A stretch of 64,000 nt of DNA from JALZUU01 sp964441245 (GTDB taxonomy: Bacteria > Bacteroidota > Bacteroidia > Chitinophagales > Saprospiraceae), in the NCBI GenBank assembly GCA_964441245.1, contig CAYTVR010000008.1, positions 1 to 64,000 on the forward strand. Reading direction: 5' to 3'. The translations under genes were made by a program, and so were the position numbers. This document shows, one piece after another, positions 54,081 through 62,112 of this stretch. The stretch's first letter is position 1. Each line of letters begins with the position of its first letter. A model generated the notes under the pieces. The model saw only the letters and a list, made by a program, of their open reading frames with translations. It searched no databases and was not told the origin of the DNA.

Positions 54081-55589
54081 TTAGCCTTTGCAAAAACCAT
54101 TCATTTTCATATACTGAATGATAGGTTGTTGGTGTACTTTACTTTCCACCCATAAAAGTAATTCTTCAAACCCCAATGATTTAGTTTCTTTTGGATCGGT
54201 GCTCAACTTCTGCAAGGATTGATTAAATTCTTGTAGAAGTTGCTTTTTTTGGTAATCATCAGCAGTACTAATTTTTTTTAAAAAACGACTAGCCTGGATT
54301 TCGTAGTTTTCTTTTTCCAGATTAGTATGAACCTGAAAATATCTTGATACAGCTCGAATTTCACTTTCTAACTGTTCTTCTTCTTGAAGTTCATATAAAC
54401 ATATTATTCTAAGTAGGCGAAGAGAATATTGAAGATCTTGTTGATTATTGGTCTTTCTGACTTTTATGATTTGTTGAAGCCAGTCAAGAGTGTTTTGATA
54501 ATCCTCAGAAACAAAGCATAACATGGTTATATTTGACATTAGATTATTTTTTCGAGCTTCATCAAGGCCATAAAGTTTAAGTCCTGCCTGAACTTCAGGA
54601 ATTAATTCAATCGCTTTATCAAAGTTACAAGTATTCATAAAATAGGTAAGACTATAAAGAGAATGAGCATAAAAAAGCATACTCTTTTCAGGATGACTTT
54701 GATGTTTTTGAATGGTGAGTTGATCCAATAAAGGAGGAACTAAAGCATATTGATCGCTTAGCATATAAATACTTGTTAAATTAGATAAATCGCCTATATA
54801 GCGACTAAATTCTTCTTTTTTAATTTTAGGATGTTGATTCCACCAGTTCACTATTTTAGCATAATATTCACTTAAATTCTTATGGTTACCCAATAATTTA
54901 GCATAAAATGCTTTGCAGGTATAAAACCTTAGTAATGCAATAGGAGATTGGATGTTATCTTCATTAAATTTAAATTTGGAAAATTTTTCTTGAAGTGAAG
55001 TATGAGCAGCAGTGTCCTTAACCATCCATTTTTTGATGACCTGATTATATAATTGATCATTAAAAGCAAGTACCTCCATTTCTTCATTAATAAAGCCTAA
55101 TATTGTTTCATTTTCTTCAATCAGTAGATTGATGTCACTTTCAAAGTTTTCATTTCTACGAACCTTAGCAATATGTCTTTCTTTTTTATTGATTTCTAAA
55201 ATGGCTAAGTGATAATGGACTTGATAAGCATTCTTTTTGGCCTTTTTAAGCAATTTACTGCTTTGTTTGGTGAGTCCCATGGATAATAGATAATTGGCAT
55301 CTAAAATCATCTCTTTGATTTGGGCATAAATGGATTTTTCACTCCTGTAGTTCCGCATACTACGAAGTATATTACTATAAAGACTATTTTTTTCTACGGC
55401 CAGATGTTTGACAAAGCTCTTTTTAGCTAATTTTTTTTCATCATAGCTATCCATCTTATTGATGGCATCAAACAATTGGATTTGTTTGCTTTTTTTCTCA
55501 CCACTTTTTTGTGCATCCAGTTTGAAATAGCGTTTTTCTGTTTTGGACATGGCTTTTATCAACTGAAATAAATCGTCACTTAGGTTCAT
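54081..55589 (-). CDS. FRKF-superfamily helical protein (502 residues), divergent partner A
   Basis: A 502-residue cytoplasmic, helical protein starting MNLSDDLFQLIKAMSKTEKRYFKL. The SKTEKRYFKL motif at residues ~14-24 sits exactly where the four cassette proteins have SKVEIREFRKF, and a LYELQEEEQLESEIRAVSRYF segment near residue 420 corresponds to their YYQLQEISLLESHMEAMKSF. TPR-like helices fill the rest. It diverges from a second 502-residue relative at 56092. No enzyme or DNA-binding motif was seen. Confidence 0.75.
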   Translation of the reverse strand: MNLSDDLFQLIKAMSKTEKRYFKLDAQKSGEKKSKQIQLFDAINKMDSYDEKKLAKKSFVKHLAVEKNSLYSNILRSMRNYRSEKSIYAQIKEMILDANYLLSMGLTKQSSKLLKKAKKNAYQVHYHLAILEINKKERHIAKVRRNENFESDINLLIEENETILGFINEEMEVLAFNDQLYNQVIKKWMVKDTAAHTSLQEKFSKFKFNEDNIQSPIALLRFYTCKAFYAKLLGNHKNLSEYYAKIVNWWNQHPKIKKEEFSRYIGDLSNLTSIYMLSDQYALVPPLLDQLTIQKHQSHPEKSMLFYAHSLYSLTYFMNTCNFDKAIELIPEVQAGLKLYGLDEARKNNLMSNITMLCFVSEDYQNTLDWLQQIIKVRKTNNQQDLQYSLRLLRIICLYELQEEEQLESEIRAVSRYFQVHTNLEKENYEIQASRFLKKISTADDYQKKQLLQEFNQSLQKLSTDPKETKSLGFEELLLWVESKVHQQPIIQYMKMNGFCKG

Positions 55590-55895
55590 ATTGGTATAAA
55601 ATGTTTTTTTCGAATTACTTTAAGGCTAAAAGTACTTTTTTTTGAGCAAAAAAAAGCCTCTTAGAAAGTTAATCTTGATCTCTTGTGGAAAGAGGTGAAA
55701 ATCCCATTGGTTGTTTGATTTTGATAAAAAACATGTATTAGTATAAATAATTGATAATGAGTTTATTGTGTTTGTTTTGAATGTTTTTTTAAGCAAAAAA
55801 AGTGCAATTTGAAATGCGACAAAAACTATATTTTCCTCTTGTTTAAAATATAAAAGTATAATGTTTTGTTGTTTTTTAGAAGGCTTTAGAGCGCT

Positions 55896-55903
55896 TATCT
55901 TTG
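55896..55903 (+). promoter_or_regulatory. -7 promoter element of the 56092 gene
   Basis: TATCTTTG, an exact TAnnTTTG, with TTG 24 bp upstream (slightly wide). Transcription from here would give a leader of about 180 nt. Confidence 0.5.
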
Positions 55904-55951
55904 AATTGTAATTTTTATAAAACTGTATACCTCACTAAACCAAATAATCTG

Positions 55952-56040
55952 GAAAATTACCCTCCATAAAAGTAGGAGGCACACACCCGAGTTTCACTCC
56001 TCAGGAGGGTAATTTTCATTTTATTTCTCTAAAGAGAAAA
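55952..56040 (+). promoter_or_regulatory. Strongly structured 5' leader of the 56092 gene
   Basis: GAAAATTACCCTCC (55952-55965) pairs perfectly with 56004-56017 over 14 bp. An inner AGGAG/CTCCT stem (55974-55978 with 55997-56001) gives a branched shape, and T-rich sequence and a third small hairpin (TTTCTC/GAGAAA) follow before the ATG. It could be an attenuator or ligand- or temperature-sensing leader. No known riboswitch class was recognised. Confidence 0.55.
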
Positions 56041-56091
56041 ATTTTAACCAAAAAGGAAAACGAATAATTAACAATCATAAAGCTGGATCAA

Positions 56092-57600
56092 ATGAGAAAT
56101 GGAGATGATCTACATAAATTAATTCAATCACTTTCTAAAGCAGAGAAAAGGTATTTCAAGATTCAAACAACGTCTAATACCAAAAAGGATAATAATAATT
56201 ATATCCTGCTCTTCGATGCAATAGATCATCAATCTCGCTATAACGAAATTAAACTTTGTAGAAAGTTACGGAAGTATCTATTCTCCAGACAACTCCCTAA
56301 AACAAAATACTTATTATATGAATTGATTCTCAAAACAATGCAACAATTGTATTTGGGACGAACAATTCATTCAGAAGTAAACTCATTAGTCAATTCCATT
56401 GAATTTTTATATAGAAAGTCCAATTATGGGCAGGCCAATGATTTGGTTCAGAAGGCTAAAAAAATCGCTAAAGAACGAGATCTAACAAAAGAATTACTTT
56501 TAGTAATAGATTGGGAAAAGAAAATCAACAAATATTTGTCTGGCAACTCTGCCGAACAGCTTAATCTCATATCAACATATCAAAAAACGTCTGATCAATT
56601 AATTTTTGAAAGTCAACTCAAATGCTTGTTTGAAAAAATAGAGGTGTTTTATAACGATACACTTTATTTTTATTCAGGAGAGGATAGACATCCAGAAGTT
56701 GCATTGATTAGTTCTAACCCACTTTTGGAAAGATTACCCGATAATTGTTCTTTCTTATCAAAATTATACTTTAACAAGACCAACGCATTAATTGCTATTT
56801 CTGACAATAACTATTCTAGGGCTCTGATATTCCTAAATGAGATTGACTTGTTATGGATGAGTAATCCAAATAAGAAAGATATCTATCGTGAGGAATACAT
56901 TCACTCTTTGACATCCAATTTTATTTATTCAATAAATGCGAAACAGAAGGAGGTCGACTATGCTTCACTGCTAGATAACTTACGGGTCTTGAAGTCATCT
57001 ACTCAGCAAGAGGTACATAAAACCTCCTTCCTTATTTCTATCCTAGATTTTATGCATTGTCTATCCTATAAAAATCTAGAGTTAGCAAAAATGCGATTTT
57101 TTGAAATCAATGAATTGATACCAGATCACTTTGATAAATTGGATCTTAGATGGAAAATGACCTTGAAATATTTTATTTGTATTTACCATTTTCTAAATCA
57201 TAATTACGATGAAACATTGATTTGTATTGGTGAATTAGAAAAAAAACCAAGTATTAAGCACTTCAAGCATATTCGAAATTTCATCAAATTAATCGGACTT
57301 GTGGCGAAATTTGAGCAAGAAGATGACCAGTTAGAATATGATATTAGAAAAACTCATCGTCAATTAAAAAGATGGGACCGTTTAGGTGCAATTGAACAAA
57401 CGATATTAACCAGTACTAAAAAATTGATCAATGCACCAAGTCGAATAGCAGTAGAAGGGATCTTTTCCCAATTACGAACTTCACTAAGAAAATTAGAAAG
57501 AAGTAATTACCCTATTCATGTGGTCGGTGGTTCTTCTGCCTTTTATCGTTGGATCAATGAGCAGTATCCTGAAGATTATAAGAATAGAACCATTAATTAA
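56092..57600 (+). CDS. FRKF-superfamily helical protein (502 residues), divergent partner B
   Basis: A 502-residue cytoplasmic helical protein beginning MRNGDDLHKLIQSLSKAEKRYFKI, with the same N-terminal motif as its divergent neighbour and the same length, but strongly diverged elsewhere. The late LEYDIRKTHRQLKRW segment (residue ~420) corresponds to the LES-AM--FIRRK block of the cassette proteins. TPR-like helices dominate and the function is unknown. It is preceded by a TATCTTTG promoter element and the structured leader at 55952, and ends before the terminator at 57714. Confidence 0.75.
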   Translation: MRNGDDLHKLIQSLSKAEKRYFKIQTTSNTKKDNNNYILLFDAIDHQSRYNEIKLCRKLRKYLFSRQLPKTKYLLYELILKTMQQLYLGRTIHSEVNSLVNSIEFLYRKSNYGQANDLVQKAKKIAKERDLTKELLLVIDWEKKINKYLSGNSAEQLNLISTYQKTSDQLIFESQLKCLFEKIEVFYNDTLYFYSGEDRHPEVALISSNPLLERLPDNCSFLSKLYFNKTNALIAISDNNYSRALIFLNEIDLLWMSNPNKKDIYREEYIHSLTSNFIYSINAKQKEVDYASLLDNLRVLKSSTQQEVHKTSFLISILDFMHCLSYKNLELAKMRFFEINELIPDHFDKLDLRWKMTLKYFICIYHFLNHNYDETLICIGELEKKPSIKHFKHIRNFIKLIGLVAKFEQEDDQLEYDIRKTHRQLKRWDRLGAIEQTILTSTKKLINAPSRIAVEGIFSQLRTSLRKLERSNYPIHVVGGSSAFYRWINEQYPEDYKNRTIN

Positions 57601-57713
57601 GAAATAGAAAAAGTCATAAAGGAAATTTTATCATCCAGTAAAATTATTCTTTAGAAATATAAAGCTGAATACTACAAAAGAAATCTATTCTCTCTTATTA
57701 GCTCTCTAATTAG

Positions 57714-57747
57714 AAAACCCGTTCTGAATCATCAGTTACGGGTTTTT
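57714..57747 (+). terminator. Terminator after the 56092 gene
   Basis: AAAACCCGT pairs with ACGGGTTTT around a 15-nt loop with a T tail, between convergent genes. Its A/T symmetry lets it serve both directions. Confidence 0.75.
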
Positions 57748-57769
57748 CTCTTGACGATATTTCATCATT

Positions 57770-58630
57770 TTAATCAAGTATTTTTTCTTTTAAGAACTGA
57801 ATGCTTTTATCAACCATGATTTGAGCGTGTAGAGGTAAACTTTCTAAAGTGTAAGGATGGCTTCCGCCAAAAACATGATTAGCTTCTGGAATCAGAAATA
57901 ATTCAGCATGCGCTGCCCAGCTCTTTAATTCTTGTGCCATAGCAACAGAAACTGCCGGATCATTAGATCCATGAACAATCAAAAACGGCTTTCTAAAAGA
58001 AGCTAATTGAGCCTCAATGTCAAATGCGGATTCATGGACCACAAAATCCTCATGTAGTTGAAAAAAAAGAGGCATATTTTGTTTGGTTCTACCATTCATA
58101 ATATATCGAACACCTTCCGTTTTCCACTTTTCGATAAGTGATTCATTCATTCTCCAGCTATAATCTAGTCGACTCACAGCTGCCCAAGTGATCAGCCGCT
58201 TAATTCGGGAATCTGCGGCAGCTTTTATGATACCTATTCCACCTCCACGACTATGCCCGATCAAACTGATTTGATCCAATTGAAGCTCTTGTTGTTCAAT
58301 TAATTTTTGATGTTGCAACCATTCTAATACCTGGTCAATGTCAGACAATTCAAGGCTATAATTATTTTGCCCAAAGGCATCAAGATCAGCAAAATTGTAG
58401 GGATCGTCAATGGTTGTCCCATTATGGGACAAGTTAAATTTTATAAAAACAAAACCTGAATGAGCAAATTCTTTTGCGATAAGTTCCCAATGTCCCCAGT
58501 CTTTAAAACCTTTGAATCCATGAATAAATAAGACAATAGGTTTAGGATGTTTGGACGATAAATAATAATAATCGAGAAGAAAGGGGCGATTGTCATTTTT
58601 CGCAACAATGAGGTTCTTTTTAATGTTCAT
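57770..58630 (-). CDS. Alpha/beta hydrolase
   Basis: The 286-residue cytoplasmic hydrolase has the oxyanion strand LFIHGFKGFKDWGHWE, the nucleophile elbow GHSRGG, the acid in HGSNDPAVS and the catalytic His in EANHVFGG, so the triad is complete. It belongs with prolyl-oligopeptidase/serine-esterase-like hydrolases, and the substrate is not evident. It is divergent from the polyprenyl synthase gene at 58716, 85 bp away. Confidence 0.87.
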   Translation of the reverse strand: MNIKKNLIVAKNDNRPFLLDYYYLSSKHPKPIVLFIHGFKGFKDWGHWELIAKEFAHSGFVFIKFNLSHNGTTIDDPYNFADLDAFGQNNYSLELSDIDQVLEWLQHQKLIEQQELQLDQISLIGHSRGGGIGIIKAAADSRIKRLITWAAVSRLDYSWRMNESLIEKWKTEGVRYIMNGRTKQNMPLFFQLHEDFVVHESAFDIEAQLASFRKPFLIVHGSNDPAVSVAMAQELKSWAAHAELFLIPEANHVFGGSHPYTLESLPLHAQIMVDKSIQFLKEKILD

Positions 58631-58715
58631 ATTACTAAAGATGGTGTTCTTCCAAAATACACTAATTCTTGTATCTTGTGCTTTAATATTTTTAATATCA
58701 CAAAACTAATAATTT

Positions 58716-59690
58716 ATGGTCAAATCGTTAGATACGATCAAAAGACCGATTGAAAAAGAATTGGTGATTTTCGAAAAACGTTTTCGAGAGTCCATGCAAA
58801 GTGATGTTCCATTATTAGAAAAAATCACCTATTACATCGTTCAAAGGAAAGGAAAGCAGATGCGACCAATGTTTGTGTTACTGACCTCCAAGATATTGGG
58901 CGAAATCACGGATGCAACCTATACCGCAGCGTCATTTATCGAACTTATCCATACCGCAAGTTTAGTCCATGATGATGTTGTTGATGATTCTTATGAAAGG
59001 CGAGGTTTCTTTTCTATCAACGCCCTTTGGAAAAATAAGATTGCAGTGATTGTAGGGGATTATTTTCTTGCTCAAGGCGTACTCTTGACCTTGAAGGAAC
59101 AACAATTTAAATTATTAGAAATCATTTCTAATACCTTAAAGGAATTAGCGGAAGGCGAACTTTTACAAATTGAAAAAGCACGACGACTAGATATTAAAGA
59201 GGATGTTTATTATGAAATTATTCGAAAGAAAACAGCTTCTTTAATTGCTTCTGCCTGTGCCGTTGGAGCTACTTCGGTAATAGATGATAAGGATATAGTA
59301 GATAGGATGCGATTGTTTGGTGAAAAAATAGGAATGGCTTTTCAGATTAAGGATGATCTATTTGATTTTGGAGTCGATGATGTCGGAAAACCATTAGGAA
59401 TTGATATCAAAGAGAAGAAAATGACCCTGCCATTAATTTATGCATTAAACCATGCAGACCGAAGTGATCGTCGTCGAATTATCAATATCATCAAAAGACA
59501 TAGTCAGGAAACGGAACGTGTAAAAGAGGTAATTGAATTTGTCCGAAAAAGTGGCGGTTTAGAATATGCAGAAGAAAAAATGTTTGAATTTAGAAAAGAG
59601 GCATTTGAGATATTACATACTTTCCCAGAAAGTGAAGCGAGGACTTCAATGGAAGATTTGGTGACTTACGTAACGGATCGAAAAAAATAA
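58716..59690 (+). CDS. Polyprenyl diphosphate synthase
   Basis: The 324-residue trans-prenyltransferase carries the first Asp-rich motif LVHDDVVDDSYERRG, the GKQMRPMFVLL segment, and the second Asp-rich motif IKDDLFDFGVDDVGKP. It condenses isopentenyl diphosphate units onto an allylic primer, most likely to give the long side chain of menaquinone (HepT/IspB type), given its length and solo context. Chain length is set by residues before the first motif and was not deduced. Confidence 0.92.
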   Translation: MVKSLDTIKRPIEKELVIFEKRFRESMQSDVPLLEKITYYIVQRKGKQMRPMFVLLTSKILGEITDATYTAASFIELIHTASLVHDDVVDDSYERRGFFSINALWKNKIAVIVGDYFLAQGVLLTLKEQQFKLLEIISNTLKELAEGELLQIEKARRLDIKEDVYYEIIRKKTASLIASACAVGATSVIDDKDIVDRMRLFGEKIGMAFQIKDDLFDFGVDDVGKPLGIDIKEKKMTLPLIYALNHADRSDRRRIINIIKRHSQETERVKEVIEFVRKSGGLEYAEEKMFEFRKEAFEILHTFPESEARTSMEDLVTYVTDRKK

Positions 59691-59734
59691 AAAAACTCCT
59701 TTGCATCCGTTCAGACTTGAGAGAAAATAAAAAA

Positions 59735-59860
59735 GGAGCTAAATGATTTCGTTTGGTATTTTGGTCAACCAAATTTATTTGGTTGTCAAAGCAAAGCTTT
59801 GAAAGCGTAAAAACTTCAACTCCATTATATATTTTGACTAAATGAAATCATAAAGAACCA
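59735..59860. repeat. Dispersed MITE-like element, copy 2
   Basis: It has the same termini as 40338-40451 (GGAGCTAAATGATTTCGTTT at the left, GAAATCATAAAGAACCA at the right) but an unrelated interior with its own hairpins (CAACCAAAT/ATTTGGTTG and CAAAGCAAAGCTTTG). It lies between the convergent prenyl synthase and murA genes. Confidence 0.65.
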
Positions 59861-59861
59861 T

Positions 59862-59903
59862 AAAAAAGCCATTGATAAGTTCGTCTTTTCAATGGCTTTC
59901 TTG
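59862..59903. terminator. Bidirectional terminator between the prenyl synthase and murA genes
   Basis: AAAGCCATTG pairs with CAATGGCTTT across a 15-nt loop; A and T runs on both sides allow use in either direction. Confidence 0.7.
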
Positions 59904-59920
59904 AGGAATGAATCGAAAAA

Positions 59921-61231
59921 CTAAATTCGTCGGATATTGGCTCCGATGGCATTTAGTCGGCCATCAATGTTTTGATATCCTCGATCAATTTGATGTATAT
60001 TTCGAATTGTACTTTTTCCCTTGGCGGAAAGCGCTGCAATTAATAGAGCAACACCTGCACGAATATCTGGAGAAGTCATTTCAATCCCACGAAGTTGGGT
60101 ACTTCTATTCATCCCAATAACCGTAGCTCTATGCGGATCACAAAGAATAATTTGAGCACCCATATCAATCAATTTATCTACGAAGAACAGACGACTTTCA
60201 AACATTTTTTGGTGAACCAAAACACTACCCTTTGCTTGCGTAGCCATCACGACGATAATACTCATCAAATCTGGTGTAAAACCAGGCCAAGGAGAATCAT
60301 AAACCGTCATTATTGAACCATCAATAAAAGTTTGAATTTCATATTTTTTTTGTGAAGGAATATAGATATCATCTCCTTTGATTTTAAACTTCACGCCCAT
60401 TCTGCGAAAGACAGAAAGTGTATTCCCCAGTTCCTTGACCGCAGCATTTTTAATGGTGATCTCCGATTGAGTCATCGCTGCTAATCCAATAAAACTTCCG
60501 ATTTCAATAAAATCTGGAAGCAAACGATGTTCTGTTCCTTCTAATGAAGCAACACCTTCAATCACTAAGAGATTAGAACCGATGCCAGATATTTTTGCCC
60601 CCATACGATTCAACATTTTACACAATTGTTGAAGATAGGGTTCACAAGCAGCATTGTATATTTCAGTGATGCCCTTAGCCAATACCGCTGCCATCACGAT
60701 ATTGGCAGTTCCTGTTACGGAAATTTCATCCATCAGGATATAAGCTCCTTTTAGTTTTGTGGTCTGAAAAAAATAAGCATTTTCCTCTTTGCTATACTTA
60801 AATTTTGCGTTTAATTTTTCAAGGGCCAATAAGTGAGTATCCAGACGACGTCGACCAATTTTATCACCACCAGGTCTAGGAAGATAAGCTTTCTTAAAAC
60901 GAGCCAACATGGGCCCAATTAACATCACCGAGCCACGAATTCTACTTGCATTGGCTCGAAAATCAGGTGATTGAAAATGATCTAAGTTGATGTTTTTAGC
61001 ATGGAAGGAGTAAGTCCCTTCCCCCATTTTTCTAATTTTTACACCCAGACCTTTTAATAAAGCCATCAAGCGATTGACATCGAGAATATCTGGAATATTA
61101 GAAATAATAATTTTTTGATCAGTGAGTAAAGTCGCACAAAGAATTTGTAAGGCTTCGTTTTTAGCTCCTTGAGGAACCAATTCTCCTTTGAGTTGACGAC
61201 CACCAATTACTTCAAAAGAATCCGTTTTCAT
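59921..61231 (-). CDS. murA: UDP-N-acetylglucosamine 1-carboxyvinyltransferase (MurA) with Asp at the fosfomycin site
   Basis: The 436-residue enzyme catalyses the first committed step of peptidoglycan synthesis, moving enolpyruvyl from PEP to UDP-GlcNAc. Family landmarks are VPQGAKNEALQI at the N-terminus (the conserved Lys-Asn), RASRIRGS-like ANASRIRGSVMLIGP, and PGGDKIGRRRLDTHL. In the last, residue 123 is Asp where E. coli MurA has Cys115, the target of fosfomycin. The rest of the inside-out alpha/beta barrel is intact (SDFIEIGSFIG-like and GFTPDLMS). It is followed upstream by DUF4290, the usual Bacteroidota order. Confidence 0.95.
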   Translation of the reverse strand: MKTDSFEVIGGRQLKGELVPQGAKNEALQILCATLLTDQKIIISNIPDILDVNRLMALLKGLGVKIRKMGEGTYSFHAKNINLDHFQSPDFRANASRIRGSVMLIGPMLARFKKAYLPRPGGDKIGRRRLDTHLLALEKLNAKFKYSKEENAYFFQTTKLKGAYILMDEISVTGTANIVMAAVLAKGITEIYNAACEPYLQQLCKMLNRMGAKISGIGSNLLVIEGVASLEGTEHRLLPDFIEIGSFIGLAAMTQSEITIKNAAVKELGNTLSVFRRMGVKFKIKGDDIYIPSQKKYEIQTFIDGSIMTVYDSPWPGFTPDLMSIIVVMATQAKGSVLVHQKMFESRLFFVDKLIDMGAQIILCDPHRATVIGMNRSTQLRGIEMTSPDIRAGVALLIAALSAKGKSTIRNIHQIDRGYQNIDGRLNAIGANIRRI

Positions 61232-61328
61232 TAGAATGTTGTCTGTTTATAAGAATGACAAAAAAATAACATCCCTGTAATGTACTAACTGGGATGTTAT
61301 CTTTTGAGTTTTATTAATTTAAAAGCGT

Positions 61329-62042
61329 TTATTTACGTCCTTTATATTTGTTTCGTCCACCACTATGGCCTCCACCTCTAGAATAGTTCGATTTATTATT
61401 AGAACCGTTTCTTCTATTGTTATTCGTCCGACGACGACTGTTATTATTAGAAGACGAACTACCAGAAAGATTGTCTAGAGATGTATGATCTTCTACTTTT
61501 AATTCTCCATTAGAAAGGGAATGTAAATCGTTTTTTATAATTTCATCACTTACGTAAAGGTCTTTATTCCACGTTTTGTAAGCTAGTTTCATGTAAGATC
61601 CAATCACTGCAATAAAGCCTTGTCGTTTAGGACCTGGCTCCATAGAAAGTGCTTTCTTTATCATCTGTTGGACATTGTTTCCATAATGACGATATTTTGC
61701 ATCTGAACGCGGATAAGGAACTTTGTCAGGTTTTCTATACACTTCATCTCTTGTAGGTATTACGCCATCGGGTGGAATAACATCTAGTTCAAAATCAGCG
61801 ATTTGATATAAGTGTTTCCAAAGCTTTGCTCTGTAATCCTCAATGTTCCGATTTTGCGGATGCATTTGATTCATCAAATCGAGAATTTTTTCAGCGAAAG
61901 CATATCTATATTCTTTCTCTTCAATTGTTTTTGCGTATTCTACTAACAATTGAATGTTTCGACCATACTCAGGCATAATGAGAATATTCCTACTAGAGTT
62001 ATATTCCATTGTATGCTGTATGTGCTCACTCATGTTTTTCAT
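61329..62042 (-). CDS. DUF4290 family protein with a Ser/Asn/Arg/Gly-rich tail
   Basis: The 237-residue protein has the DUF4290 domain at ~10-185 (EYNSSRNILIMPEYGRN, IEDYRAKLWKHLYQIADF, YPRSDAKYRHYGNN). The last ~45 residues are low complexity, rich in Ser, Asn, Arg and Gly, with RGGG and GGRNKYKGRK, like RNA-binding RGG tails. The function of the family is unknown, and it habitually neighbours murA in Bacteroidota. The first Met at 62042 is used; a second at 62033 (MSEHIQHT) is equally possible. Confidence 0.83.
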   Translation of the reverse strand: MKNMSEHIQHTMEYNSSRNILIMPEYGRNIQLLVEYAKTIEEKEYRYAFAEKILDLMNQMHPQNRNIEDYRAKLWKHLYQIADFELDVIPPDGVIPTRDEVYRKPDKVPYPRSDAKYRHYGNNVQQMIKKALSMEPGPKRQGFIAVIGSYMKLAYKTWNKDLYVSDEIIKNDLHSLSNGELKVEDHTSLDNLSGSSSSNNNSRRRTNNNRRNGSNNKSNYSRGGGHSGGRNKYKGRK

Positions 62043-62112
62043 CGAGTATCGATTGAGTTATGGTCAAAACAGGAAGTAGAAGTTTTAACCATAATGGTTT
62101 GATTAATTAAGT

